A program made the position numbers and the translations under genes. The notes under the pieces are model-generated. The model saw nothing but the letters and a program-made list of their open reading frames with translations. It did not search any database and was not told the DNA's origin. A stretch of 64,000 nucleotides of DNA. Source: Streptomyces griseus subsp. griseus. GTDB lineage: Bacteria; Actinomycetota; Actinomycetes; Streptomycetales; Streptomycetaceae. This document shows, one piece after another, positions 36,721 through 45,296 of the stretch. Position 1 is the stretch's first letter. Every line of letters starts with the position of its first letter. The DNA lies in assembly GCF_003610995.1 (NCBI RefSeq), contig NZ_CP032543.1, positions 2,542,001 through 2,606,000 on the forward strand. The letters are read 5' to 3'.

Positions 36721-37586
36721 GCCCCAGCCACCAGTCCGGCTCCGGCAAGAGCCCGGCCACCCCGACCCGGCCACCGGGCGAACACGACGTCAAGGGCCAC
36801 GCCTTCCACGACGAGGAGAGCGACCCCTCCCCCGCCCCGGCGGCCCCGGCGCGCCGGATCACCTGGCGCAAGCTGGTGGTCCTCCCGGCTGTGCTGCTGG
36901 TCGTCCTGGCCATCACCTACGTGTGGATCACCAACATCCACCTGGACTCGATCGCGGAGAACTCGCTCTCCGGCGGCAACGTGCAGCTGCGCTGGTGGCA
37001 ACACGTGCGGCTGACGGCGATCTCCACCTTCTGGGTGCTGATCATCGCGATCCCGCTGGGCATCGCGCTGACCCGGCGGCGGCTGCGGAAGGCGGCCCCG
37101 GCGTTCACGGCGCTGGCCAACATCGGGCAGGCGACCCCGGCGATCGGTCTGCTGGCACTGCTGGTGATCTGGCTGGGCATCGGGCCCCGGACGGCGATCA
37201 TCGGGATCGTGATCTACGCGGTGCTGCCGGTGCTCTCCAACACGGTGGCGGGTCTGCGGGCGATCGAGCCGAACATGGTCGAGGCGGCGCGCGGGATGGG
37301 GATGTCCGGGCGGGGCGTCCTGCTGAGGGTGGAGCTGCCGCTGGCGGTTCCGCTGATCCTCGCGGGGGTCCGTACGGCACTGGTCCTGAACGTCGGTACG
37401 GCGACGCTGGCCACGTTCGGCGGAGGCGGCGGGCTCGGCGACCTGATCACCTCGGGGATCCAGACGCAGCGGATGCCGGTGCTGATCATCGGGTCGGTGC
37501 TGACGGTGGTGCTGGCGCTGCTGGTGGACTGGCTGGCCTCGCTGGCCGAACTGGCGCTGACGCCGCGCGGGCTGGAGGAGCGGTGA
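36717..37586 (+). CDS. Compatible-solute ABC transporter, permease 2 (OpuCD-like)
   Basis: A 289-residue permease with a 50-residue hydrophilic N-terminus (SPSHQSGSGKS...). The channel part has the loop GLRAIEPNMVEAARGMGMSGR followed by RVELPLAVPLILAGVR, close to permease 1. The ATG at 36717 overlaps the previous stop (ATGA), and its own stop overlaps the next GTG (GTGA), so all four genes are translationally coupled. Confidence 0.92.
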   Translation: MSPSHQSGSGKSPATPTRPPGEHDVKGHAFHDEESDPSPAPAAPARRITWRKLVVLPAVLLVVLAITYVWITNIHLDSIAENSLSGGNVQLRWWQHVRLTAISTFWVLIIAIPLGIALTRRRLRKAAPAFTALANIGQATPAIGLLALLVIWLGIGPRTAIIGIVIYAVLPVLSNTVAGLRAIEPNMVEAARGMGMSGRGVLLRVELPLAVPLILAGVRTALVLNVGTATLATFGGGGGLGDLITSGIQTQRMPVLIIGSVLTVVLALLVDWLASLAELALTPRGLEER

Positions 37587-38581
37587 GGACGACGACGTAC
37601 GGTATGCGGAAGCGGGCCCTGGTGTCCGGGGGTGCGGCGCTCTCGCTGGTACTGGCCCTGGGCGGCTGCGGGCTCAAGAGCGGTTCGCCGATGGTGGACG
37701 ACGTGTCGCCCGGGTCGGTCGGCAAGGGCGAGCCGCTCAAGGGCGCCACGCTGACGGTGACCTCGAAGAACTTCAGCGAGAACATCATCCTCGGCCAGAT
37801 GACCGGCCTGGTCTTCAAGGCGGCCGGGGCGGAGGTCCTGGACCGCACGAACCTGCCGGGGTCGATCAGCGCCCGCGAGGCCATCATCAACGGTGACGCC
37901 GACGCGCAGTGGGACTACACCGGCACCGGCTGGATCACGTTCCTGGGCCACGAGAACCCGATCGTGGACCCGAAGAAGCAGTACGAGGCGGTCCGGGACG
38001 AGGACAAGGGCAACGGGGTGGTCTGGCTGCCGCCGGCCCCCCTGGACAACACGTACGCCCTGGCCATCAGCAAGAAGAACAACGCCAAGTACCAGCTGAA
38101 GACCCTCTCGGACGTGGCCGCCCTGGCGAAGAAGGACCCGGGCGCGGTGACGATCTGCGTGGAGAACGAGTTCGCCTCCCGCGACGACGGACTGCCCGGG
38201 ATGGAGAAGAAGTACGGGATGAAGATCCCGGCGGGCAACATCAAGAAGATGGATGCCGGGATCATCTACACCCAGGTCTCCGAGTCCGATTCCTGTCTGC
38301 TGGGCGAGGTGTTCACCACCGACGGCCGGATCAAGGCGATGGACCTGGACGTGCTGGAGGACAACAAGAACTTCTTCCCCAACTACAACGCGTCCCCGGT
38401 CATCCACCTGGCGACCTTCGAGAAGTACCCGGTGATCGCGGAGCTGCTGGCCCCGCTCGCCAAGAAGCTGACCACCGAGGTGGCGCAGACGCTGAACGCG
38501 AAGGTGGACGTGGACGGGGAGGACCCGCACGAGGTGGCGAAGGAGTGGCTGGTGGCGGAGGGGTTCATCGAGGAGGGGTGA
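37583..38581 (+). CDS. Compatible-solute ABC transporter, substrate-binding lipoprotein
   Basis: A 332-residue lipoprotein (lipobox LGGC, Cys29) of the OpuAC/OsmF class II binding proteins. The start of the mature domain, LTVTSKNFSENIILGQMTGL, is the family signature, and YTGTGWITFLGHE and ASPVIHLATFEKYP follow. Aromatic residues such as Trp and Tyr in YTGTGW and in KQY probably form the trimethylammonium cage. Betaine, choline or carnitine are the candidate substrates. GTG start at 37583. It ends 62 bases before the convergent Lon-domain gene. Confidence 0.92.
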   Translation: MRTTTYGMRKRALVSGGAALSLVLALGGCGLKSGSPMVDDVSPGSVGKGEPLKGATLTVTSKNFSENIILGQMTGLVFKAAGAEVLDRTNLPGSISAREAIINGDADAQWDYTGTGWITFLGHENPIVDPKKQYEAVRDEDKGNGVVWLPPAPLDNTYALAISKKNNAKYQLKTLSDVAALAKKDPGAVTICVENEFASRDDGLPGMEKKYGMKIPAGNIKKMDAGIIYTQVSESDSCLLGEVFTTDGRIKAMDLDVLEDNKNFFPNYNASPVIHLATFEKYPVIAELLAPLAKKLTTEVAQTLNAKVDVDGEDPHEVAKEWLVAEGFIEEG

Positions 38582-38643
38582 GGGGGCGGGGGCTTCCGCG
38601 AGTCACAGAGAGGGCGTTGCGCACAGAGCCCTGCCACCGGAGG

Positions 38644-39432
38644 TCAGCAGCTCGGCACCTTGCCGCCCTGCTCCAGCGCCTTGAGCGCGTCCACCGCGCC
38701 ACCGAGTGTGGTGACGGGGATCAGCCGCAGCCCGTCGGGCCGCTCGGCCTCCGCCTCGCGGCACTCGGCCTTGGGGACGAGGAAGACGGTGGCCCCGTCG
38801 CGGTGGGCGGCCTGGGTCTTCATGGAGACCCCGCCGACCGCACCGACCTTGCCGTCGGCGCTGATCGTCCCCGTACCGGCGATGGTGCGGCCGCCGGTGA
38901 GGCCGCCGCCCTTGCCGTCGCCGTCGAGCTTGTCGATGATCCCGAGCGAGAGGAAGAGGCCCGCGCTGGGGCCGCCGATGTCGCCGAGGTCCACGGTGAC
39001 CCGCATGGCGCCGGGCTCGCGCTTCAGCTGGTTGAGGGCCGCGTCGACGGCGACGTTCTGGGACTCCTTCATGTCGTTCAGGTTGTGTTCCTCGATCTCC
39101 TGCTCGGAGCCGCCCGTCGGGTAGACGGAGTCCCGGGGCATGACCGCCCGGTCCGTACGGAACCAGCCGTCCAGCACATCGCCGATCCGGACGTCCGCCT
39201 TGGGCCCGGTGGCGACGATCGTGGTCATCCGCAGCTGCCCGTCGGTGGGCCGGGTCTCCGCGCCGGTGATGGTGATCACCTGCTTGCCGCGGTCCTTGCC
39301 GAGCACGTCGGCGGTCACCCCGGGCTGCGCCAGGGTGAACGGCAGCGGCGCGAGGGCCGCCGTACCGAACAGGGCGAGGACGGGCAGCGCGCAGAGGGCG
39401 AGCGCGCGGGGGCGCGAGAGACGAGTGAGCAC
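38644..39432 (-). CDS. Membrane-linked Lon-domain (S16) protease, YlbL-like
   Basis: A 262-residue protein with an N-terminal hydrophobic signal/anchor (ALALCALPVLALFGTAALA) and a C-terminal Lon proteolytic domain. The catalytic Ser is in GGPSAGLFLSLG and the Lys in VGAVGGVSMKTQAA, the Ser-Lys dyad of S16 peptidases. There is no ATPase. In YlbL a PDZ domain precedes the protease; here only a short segment of about 100 residues is present, without an obvious GLGF motif. It probably acts outside the membrane without ATP, on unfolded or specific substrates. The ATG at 39432 has a weak ribosome-binding site. Confidence 0.87.
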   Translation of the reverse strand: MLTRLSRPRALALCALPVLALFGTAALAPLPFTLAQPGVTADVLGKDRGKQVITITGAETRPTDGQLRMTTIVATGPKADVRIGDVLDGWFRTDRAVMPRDSVYPTGGSEQEIEEHNLNDMKESQNVAVDAALNQLKREPGAMRVTVDLGDIGGPSAGLFLSLGIIDKLDGDGKGGGLTGGRTIAGTGTISADGKVGAVGGVSMKTQAAHRDGATVFLVPKAECREAEAERPDGLRLIPVTTLGGAVDALKALEQGGKVPSC

Positions 39433-39589
39433 CCGTCCAATCTAACCGCCGCCCGGAAGCGGGAACGCGCCAGGCGTGCGCCCCCGCCACGCCCCGGCCG
39501 CAGGGGCGCCGCCGACGCGGGACGGCCGGGACCCGTGGGCCACCGGCCCGCGCCGCGCCCCGGACACCGGGGCGCCGACACGCGATGCG

Positions 39590-40234
39590 CTACCGCAGGG
39601 CGTCCGCGACTTCCCGGGCGGCGTCCAGCACCCGGGGCCCGACCCGCTCCGGTACGGCGTCGGCGAGCATGACCACGCCGACACTGCCCTCCACCCCCGA
39701 CACCCCGACCAGCGGCGCCGCCGCCCCGCTGGCACCGGCTTCGAGCTCGCCGTGGGTGAGGGTGTAGCCGGGGTGTCCGGCCGTGGTGTGCTGGCGGGCG
39801 GAGAGGATGGCCCGCCCCGCGGCGCCTCGGTCCAGCGGGTGCCGGAAGCCCGCCCGGTAGGCCACGTGGTAGTCGGTCCAGGTGGGCTCCACGACGGCGA
39901 CCGCGAGGGCGTCGCTGCCGTCGACGAGCGTGAGGTGGGCGGTGGCCCCTATGTCCTCGGCCAGGGAGCGCAGCGCGGGCAGCGCGGCCTCCCGGACGAG
40001 GGGGTGCACCTGTCGGCCCAGACGGAGCACCCCGAGTCCGACCCGGGCGCGGCCGCCCAGATCACGGCGGACCAGGGCGTGCTGCTCCAGGGTGGCGAGC
40101 AGCCGGTAGACGACGGTCCGGTTGACCCCGAGTTTGTTCGACAACTCGGTGACGGTCAGGCCGTGGTCGGTATCGGCGAGCAATTTGAGGACCCGCAGTC
40201 CTCGGTCGAGCGTCTGGGAAGTCTCCGCTGTCAC
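39590..40234 (-). CDS. IclR-family transcriptional regulator
   Basis: A 214-residue protein of the IclR family, somewhat shorter than the usual 250. The winged helix is SQTLDRGLRVLKLLADTDHG, ELSNKLGVNRTVVYRLLATL. The effector-binding IclR domain follows: LRSLAEDIGATAHLTLVDG, FRHPLDRGAAGRAILS and the late GVSGVEGSVGVVML. The GTG at 40234 follows GAGGAGAGGG. No catabolic operon is adjacent, so target genes are unclear. It is the only regulator between the osmolyte transporter and the helicase. Confidence 0.9.
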   Translation of the reverse strand: MTAETSQTLDRGLRVLKLLADTDHGLTVTELSNKLGVNRTVVYRLLATLEQHALVRRDLGGRARVGLGVLRLGRQVHPLVREAALPALRSLAEDIGATAHLTLVDGSDALAVAVVEPTWTDYHVAYRAGFRHPLDRGAAGRAILSARQHTTAGHPGYTLTHGELEAGASGAAAPLVGVSGVEGSVGVVMLADAVPERVGPRVLDAAREVADALR

Positions 40235-40532
40235 GACGCCCTCTCCTCTTCGGGTGAGCGACGACGGCCGGGCTCCGGGGGTTGCGACGCCGGTCCCAGC
40301 GGCGACGCACGGAGAGGCCGCCGGTCTGGCCAAGGCCCCGGCTGCGCTCCGCGGCGGCTCTGCCACGGGGCGTTCATATGGCGGGGACAGTAGCGAGCCA
40401 GTCCGCTCAGCGGAAGACCTCGTCCAGAATCCGGGCGCTTCCCCGGGCGGGGCCCCGACCGTACGACATAACCGCCGGTCAGCGCGGTGGCGTCCGGAAC
40501 GCGAACATCTACGCGCGTCCAGGAGGACAGAC

Positions 40533-40574
40533 GTGCCGGTGACCCTTCGTGCACCTCATGTGAACTGGCGTTAA
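40533..40574 (+). CDS. Candidate 13-codon mini-ORF
   Basis: GTG with an AGGAGG sequence 6 bases upstream, encoding MPVTLRAPHVNWR, then TAA and directly an 8-bp hairpin. The arrangement resembles a leader-peptide cassette, but no plus-strand gene follows before the tRNA at 44.9 kb. It may belong to a short RNA or be chance. Confidence 0.25.
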   Translation: MPVTLRAPHVNWR

Positions 40575-40636
40575 CCCACCGTGAATCGGAGCCCGCACAA
40601 TTTTCCGGCCGGACGGTGGGGCGTGGCCGGAAACGG

Positions 40637-40677
40637 CCGTGCGGCTCGTCCCGGATGGACCGGAACGAGCCGCACGG
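40637..40677. terminator. Terminator after the helicase gene
   Basis: A 13-bp stem (CCGTGCGGCTCGT and complement), extendable by CCGG pairs at the tip, 25 bases after the helicase stop. Confidence 0.8.
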
Positions 40678-40701
40678 AGGCGAGGGAGGGGCCGCGCCCG
40701 C

Positions 40702-42486
40702 TCACGTCATACGGGTGGCCCACTCCTGGACCTTGGCGATCCGCTGCTGGATCTGGTGGGCGGTCGCCTCGGCGCTCGGGGGGCCGCCGCAGACGCGGCG
40801 CAGCTCGTTGTGGATCACGCCGTGCGGCTTGCCGCTCTGGTGGGTGTAGGCGGAGACCATCGTGTTGAGCTGCTTGCGCAGGCTGAGCAGCTGCTTGTGG
40901 GTGACGACGGGCCGCGCCTCGGCCGGCTTCTCCAGGAGGTCGGCCTCCTCGGCCGGCTTCTGGCGGCTGTGCGCGATCTGCCGGCTCTGGCGCTTCTGGA
41001 GGAGGAGCTGCACCTGGTCCGGCTCCAGGAGGCCCGGGATGCCGAGATAGTCCTGCTCCTCCTCACTGCCCGGGTGGGCCTGCATGCCGAACTCGGCGCC
41101 GTCGTACAGCACCCGGTCGAAGACCGCGTCCGACTCCAGCGCCTCCCAGGGCAGTTGGTCCTCGGTCTCCTCGTCCTCCAGCTTCTCGGCGTCGGCGAGG
41201 AGCTGGTCCTCCTCCGCGAACGGGTTCTCCTCGTCGCTGCCCTTCTTCGGCTTGTCGAGGACGTGGTCGCGTTCGACCTCCATCTCGTTGGCGAAGTCGA
41301 GGAGCATCGGGATCGTCGGTACGAAGACGGAGGCCGTCTCACCGCGCCTGCGGGAGCGCACGAAGCGGCCGACGGCCTGGGCGAAGAAGAGGGGGGTGGA
41401 GATGGTGGTGGCGTACACGCCCACGGCGAGCCGCGGCACGTCCACGCCCTCCGACACCATCCGCACCGCGACCATCCAGCGCGACTCGTCCGCGCTGAAC
41501 TTGTCGATCTTCTTCGAGGCGGCCTTCTCGTCGGAGAGGACGACGGTCGGCGTCTCGCCGGTGACCTTCTTCAGGATCTTGGCGTACGCGCGTGCCGAGT
41601 CCTGGTCCGTCGCGATGACGAGCCCGCCCGCGTCGGGGATGCCCTTGCGGACCTCGGTGAGCCGCTTGTCGGCGGCGCTCAGCACATTGGGGATCCAGTC
41701 GCCGGTGGGCGAGAGCGCGGTGCGCCAGGCCTGGCCGATGGCGTCCTTGGTCATCGGCTCGCCGAGCCGGGCCGCGATCTCGTCCCCGGCCTTGGTGCGC
41801 CAGCGCATGTTGCCGCTGTAGCTGAGGAAGATCACGGGCCGGACGACACCGTCGGCGAGCGCGTTGCCGTAGCCGTAGGTGTAGTCGGCGGAGGAGCGGC
41901 GGATGCCGTCGTTGCCCTCCTCGTACTGGACGAAGGGGATCGGGTTGGTGTCCGACCGGAACGGCGTACCGGTCAGCGCGAGCCGCCGGGTCGCCGGGTC
42001 GAACGCCTCCTGGCAGGCCTCGCCCCAGGACTTGGAGTCACCGGCGTGGTGGATCTCGTCGAGGATGACCAGGGTCTTGCGCTGCTCGCACCGGTTGCGG
42101 TGCAGCATGGGGCGCACACCGACACCGGCGTACGTCACGGCGACGCCGTGGTACTCCTTGCTGAGCGGGCCGGCGCTGTACTCGGGGTCGAGTTTGATCC
42201 CTATCCGGGCGGCCGCCTCCGCCCACTGCTTCTTCAGGTGCTCGGTCGGGGCGACCACGGTGACCTGCTGGACGACATGGTGGTGCAGCAGCCACGACGC
42301 GAGGGTCAGCGCGAAGGTGGTCTTGCCGGCGCCGGGCGTGGCGACGGCGAGGAAGTCGCGCGGCTGCTCCTGGATGTACCTCTCCATGGCCCCCTGCTGC
42401 CAGGCTCGCAGCTTGTTGGCGGTGCCCCAGGGGGCACGGCCGGGGAAGGCGGGAGAGAGGTGGTGGGAGGCGGTGGTAGTAGTCAC
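40702..42486 (-). CDS. DEAD/DEAH-box superfamily 2 helicase
   Basis: A 594-residue SF2 helicase of the SSL2/type III restriction Res-like group. Walker A is ATPGAGKTTF, Walker B is the DEIHH box, motif III is LTGTPFRSD, and the second RecA domain has SEGVDVPRL and the arginine-finger motif QAVGRFVRSRRRGE. The last 170 residues are Glu/Gln-rich and mostly helical. There is no linked methylase or nuclease, so it is not a restriction system; this conserved Streptomyces helicase has no assigned role that I know. GTG start at 42486. Confidence 0.88.
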   Translation of the reverse strand: MTTTTASHHLSPAFPGRAPWGTANKLRAWQQGAMERYIQEQPRDFLAVATPGAGKTTFALTLASWLLHHHVVQQVTVVAPTEHLKKQWAEAAARIGIKLDPEYSAGPLSKEYHGVAVTYAGVGVRPMLHRNRCEQRKTLVILDEIHHAGDSKSWGEACQEAFDPATRRLALTGTPFRSDTNPIPFVQYEEGNDGIRRSSADYTYGYGNALADGVVRPVIFLSYSGNMRWRTKAGDEIAARLGEPMTKDAIGQAWRTALSPTGDWIPNVLSAADKRLTEVRKGIPDAGGLVIATDQDSARAYAKILKKVTGETPTVVLSDEKAASKKIDKFSADESRWMVAVRMVSEGVDVPRLAVGVYATTISTPLFFAQAVGRFVRSRRRGETASVFVPTIPMLLDFANEMEVERDHVLDKPKKGSDEENPFAEEDQLLADAEKLEDEETEDQLPWEALESDAVFDRVLYDGAEFGMQAHPGSEEEQDYLGIPGLLEPDQVQLLLQKRQSRQIAHSRQKPAEEADLLEKPAEARPVVTHKQLLSLRKQLNTMVSAYTHQSGKPHGVIHNELRRVCGGPPSAEATAHQIQQRIAKVQEWATRMT

Positions 42487-42655
42487 GGTCTCCGGTTCGG
42501 GGCGCTCGGGTACGTGGGTCGCTGCCGCTACCGGACCCGGCCCGAAGGACCCGGCCCGCGATACGACAACCGGGCCACCCTACCGGGGGCCCGGCTGAGA
42601 ACCCGTACGAACGAGTCGCGGTTCGAGTCCGTTGAGACCCTCTTCACAACCGCGG

Positions 42656-43090
42656 CTACCGGGCGAACCGCGGCAACTGCTCGGCCATCTTGGGCATGTC
42701 CAGAGCCCCCTGGCACGTGGCCAGCACCGACCGCTCCGCTTCGTCGGCATCGAGGTGCGGATCGAGCGGATGGCCGTTCATGTGGAGAGAGACCCAGGTC
42801 GCGTACCACGCGATGCGCTTGTTGCCGCCGGCGAGCCCGCGGTTGCGGGCCAGGCACTCCATCAGGGCGAGCCTCCGGTCGAGCTCCTCACTCGCCTTCA
42901 GGACATGGTCCGCGGCCTCGCCGGAGAGCCGCGAGTGCTCGTTTATGGCAGTGATCACCGCGTCGTGGGCGAACGCCTGCGTGCTCTTGCCCTCCGCCGC
43001 GGCACGGGAGCGCAGGGAGTGCGGCTCTTCTTCGGTGAACCGCAGATTCAGACCAGCCACACGCCCACGGTACCGAGCGGTACCGCTCAC
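42656..43090 (-). pseudogene. RHH antitoxin fused in frame to a truncated Fic/Doc toxin remnant
   Basis: One frame joins two parts. The N-terminal part (NLRFTEEE...AAAEGKST-AFAHDAVITAI and LSGEAADHVLKASEELDRR) is the ribbon-helix-helix antitoxin that normally precedes Streptomyces Fic/Doc toxins. The C-terminal part begins inside the toxin at LMECLARN, then GGNKRIAWYATWVSLHMNGH and ends MAEQLPRFAR. About the first 60 residues of the toxin are gone. The Fic motif reads RGLAGGNKR, so the catalytic His is Arg and the acidic residue is Gly. A deletion fused the pair and the active site decayed. The GTG at 43090 overlaps the MFS stop (GTGA); GTG 43060 is the alternative start. Confidence 0.78.
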
Positions 43091-44700
43091 TTCTCCCGTA
43101 CGACCACCCGCGTGGCCGCCCACGCCCCCACCACCGCGACCGCCGCCATCGGCACGAACACCGCCGCGAAGGCCGCCGGGTGGGAGCCCGTGGCCGCGCC
43201 GGAGACCGTGCCGTGGGCCGCCGCGCCCAGGGCCTTGCCGCCGAGGGCCGCGAAGGCGGCGCCGCCGATGGCCAGGAGGAGGACGTTGGAGAGGCCGTCG
43301 GAGATCTGGAGGGCGGCGGAGTTGGAGCCCGCTTCCTCGGGGGCCGAGAGCTTCAGGAGCAGGACACTGGTGGAGGCGATCACCATGCCCATGCCGAAGC
43401 AGCCGAAGGCCCAGGCCACGGCGACGATCCAGACCGGGACGGCCGGGATCAACACGGTGGGCGCGACCGCGATCGAGGCCGCCACCAGCACCATCCCGCT
43501 CACCATCAGCCGCTCCCGGTACGGCTCCAGGCGCGGCCGGGACTGGACGTACGAGCCGAGCGCCCAGGTCGCGCCGCCCACCGCCAGGGAGAGGCCCGCC
43601 ATGGTCGGGGTCAGGCCGCGCTGGGTGACCAGCATCAGCGGGACGAAGGACTCCGCGGCGATGAACGAACCGGCCGCCACCCCGCGCAGCAGGATCACCG
43701 ACGGCAGCCCGCGCGCCGCCCGTACGGTCCCGGTCGGCAGCAGGCCCCGTACGGCGGGCACCAGCAGCGCGACGCCCGCGGCGGCGGGCAGGAGCGCCAG
43801 CCAGTTCAGCTCCTGGCCCGCGTACTGGAGCAGCCCGGCCCCCGCCGAGATCCCCAGCGCGAGACGGATACGCCGGCGGTCGTACGGGGGCGGCGGCGCA
43901 TCCGGGTCCGCCGGGCCCGAGGCCATCCGGCGGATCTGCGGAAGGGCCAGCGCCAGCGGGATCACGATCAGGACGGGGATGCCGACGAAGACCCAGCGCC
44001 AGCCGAGGTGCTCGGTCACCGTCCCGGCGGCCAACGGCCCGACCACGGACGGGATCACCCAGCTCGCGGCGAAGGCGGCCATGATGGCGGGCCGGATGCG
44101 TTCGGGGTAGGCGCGCCCGATGACCACGTACAGGGCGACGATCACCAGCCCGCCGCCGAGCCCCTGGACCGCCCGGCCCGCGATGAAGACCCACATGGAG
44201 CCGGCCGCCCCGGAGAGCAGCAGCCCCGCGCCGAAGGCGGTGATCCCGGTCGCGAGCGGCTGGAGCGGCCCGCGCCGGTCGGCCCACTGCCCCGAGAGCA
44301 CCATGGCGAAGAGGCTGGTGGTGAAGTACGCGGAGAAGGCGAACGCGTAGAGCGGGATGCCGTGCAGCTCACGGGCGGCCACCGGCATCGCCGTACCGAC
44401 CGCCGTCGCCTCGAAGGCGATGAGGAAGACCACGGAGACGATGCCGATGCTCAGCGCCCGGTAGGTCCGCCCGAGCACCCCCTCGGCGGCGGCCTCGGCG
44501 ACCGCCCCGCCCAGATCCCCGGGCAGCGCGTCCGGCATACCGGGACGCACATCGCCGGGTATGCCGGTCTTCAGATCGGTGGGGAGGTCCGCCGGCAGTC
44601 CGGTGGCCGGGTCGGTGGGACCGCCCGGCAGGCCGTGCGGCAGATCGGTCGGCGCGGGACGCGCGGCATCGGTGCCGTCACGCTGTTCGGGGGCGGTCAT
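43087..44700 (-). CDS. MFS drug/metabolite exporter
   Basis: A 537-residue MFS transporter with about 14 helices. The first 65 residues are hydrophilic with repeated Leu-Pro/Gly-Asp units (LPADLPTDLKTGIPGD). The DHA2-type pattern follows: TYRALSIGIVSVVFLIAFEA, then GTAMPVAARELHG, the loop GQWADRRGPLQP after helix 2, and FIAGRAVQGLGGGLV in helix 4. The substrate cannot be named. ATG start at 44700. The Fic-remnant frame begins at its stop codon, which may only reflect the deletion event. Confidence 0.87.
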   Translation of the reverse strand: MTAPEQRDGTDAARPAPTDLPHGLPGGPTDPATGLPADLPTDLKTGIPGDVRPGMPDALPGDLGGAVAEAAAEGVLGRTYRALSIGIVSVVFLIAFEATAVGTAMPVAARELHGIPLYAFAFSAYFTTSLFAMVLSGQWADRRGPLQPLATGITAFGAGLLLSGAAGSMWVFIAGRAVQGLGGGLVIVALYVVIGRAYPERIRPAIMAAFAASWVIPSVVGPLAAGTVTEHLGWRWVFVGIPVLIVIPLALALPQIRRMASGPADPDAPPPPYDRRRIRLALGISAGAGLLQYAGQELNWLALLPAAAGVALLVPAVRGLLPTGTVRAARGLPSVILLRGVAAGSFIAAESFVPLMLVTQRGLTPTMAGLSLAVGGATWALGSYVQSRPRLEPYRERLMVSGMVLVAASIAVAPTVLIPAVPVWIVAVAWAFGCFGMGMVIASTSVLLLKLSAPEEAGSNSAALQISDGLSNVLLLAIGGAAFAALGGKALGAAAHGTVSGAATGSHPAAFAAVFVPMAAVAVVGAWAATRVVVREK

Positions 44701-44885
44701 GGCCCCAGGGTAAGGGGCGTGGAGCGGTTTGGGCCCTGTCCCTGTGCCCGCCCGGGGTCGTCCCTTGGTCGTAGGCCGCAGGGCCGGGCGTGAACGGCGT
44801 GTGGCAGTCGCGTTGCGTACCGGCCGCCGCCCTTGTGGTCCGCTCCCCGCGCCCCCTAACGTCGAGGACACAACAGCGAACGCAT

Positions 44886-44960
44886 GGCCGTGTGCCCGAG
44901 AGGCTCAGGGGCTCGACTGCAACTCGAGTTACACCGGTTCGATTCCGGTCACGGCCTCCA
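44886..44960 (+). tRNA. tRNA-Cys (anticodon GCA)
   Basis: Acceptor GGCCGTG pairs with CACGGCC; discriminator T and an encoded CCA follow. Anticodon stem CTCGA/TCGAG closes the loop CTGCAAC with anticodon GCA. T arm ACCGG-TTCGATT-CCGGT. A terminator lies 6 bases downstream. Confidence 0.96.
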
Positions 44961-44966
44961 ACGGCG

Positions 44967-45000
44967 AAGTGGCCGCCCCGGGAGAAGGGGGCGGCCACTT
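44967..45000. terminator. Terminator after tRNA-Cys
   Basis: A 13-bp stem (AAGTGGCCGCCCC and complement) ending in CACTTT. Confidence 0.85.
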
Positions 45001-45020
45001 TCGCGTGCGTACGGCGGCGC

Positions 45021-45243
45021 TCAGGCCGCGGTCTTCAGCGCCTTCGTCACATCGCGCATGTCACTGAGTACGCGAAGACAGCCGTCGCCCACACCGCCGA
45101 CGCGGTCAGCGCTCCGGCCGCCGCCCCACAGCAGGCCGTGGCCGCGTCTGCGGCCCGACGTGGGCTTCCGGTCGAAGCCGCCCACCGCCTCCGGGGGGGT
45201 GTTCCGGTCCGAACTCCCCCATCAGCTCCGGCTCGGAGATCAT
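45021..45243 (-). pseudogene. Probable frameshifted small membrane-protein gene
   Basis: An ATG at 45243 with an excellent ribosome-binding site (AGGGGGAG, 8 bases) starts MISEPELMGEFGPEHPPGGG and continues to QTRPRPA, then stops at 45106. One frame over, GALTASAVWATAVFAYSV is a membrane-helix segment that would naturally follow RPRP in Streptomyces proteins that begin MISEPEL, and a third frame ends in MRDVTKALKTAA. The parts read as one gene broken by a frameshift near 45128-45140 and shortened. A sequencing error is the alternative explanation. Confidence 0.45.
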
Positions 45244-45267
45244 GTCCGGCACTCCCCCTGGTCAAGA

Positions 45268-45295
45268 AGGACGGCGCACGCGTGTGCGCCGTCCT
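45268..45295. terminator. Terminator after the molybdenum hydroxylase operon
   Basis: A perfect 12-bp stem (AGGACGGCGCAC and complement) with loop GCGT, just after the stop of the large subunit. Confidence 0.85.
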
Positions 45296-45296
45296 G

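Larger units (their letters stand above)
40235..40701. other. Intergenic region between the IclR gene and the helicase gene
   Basis: This 467-base gap contains the IclR promoter region (40235-40400), a plus-strand mini-ORF with a perfect ribosome-binding site (40533-40574), a hairpin CCCACCGT...ACGGTGGG (40575-40620) and the helicase terminator (40637-40677). No longer gene is convincing. Confidence 0.5.

Noticed and set aside
40122..40574. A 150-codon plus-strand frame
   Set aside because: Antisense to the IclR gene for most of its length; only its last 13 codons with a ribosome-binding site are noted separately.
40702..42486. Restriction-modification or defence system based on the SF2 helicase
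   Set aside because: No methylase, nuclease or other defence gene is adjacent.
42656..44700. Complete toxin-antitoxin system beside an MFS gene
   Set aside because: The toxin lacks its first half and its catalytic His, so it is a remnant and not an intact module.
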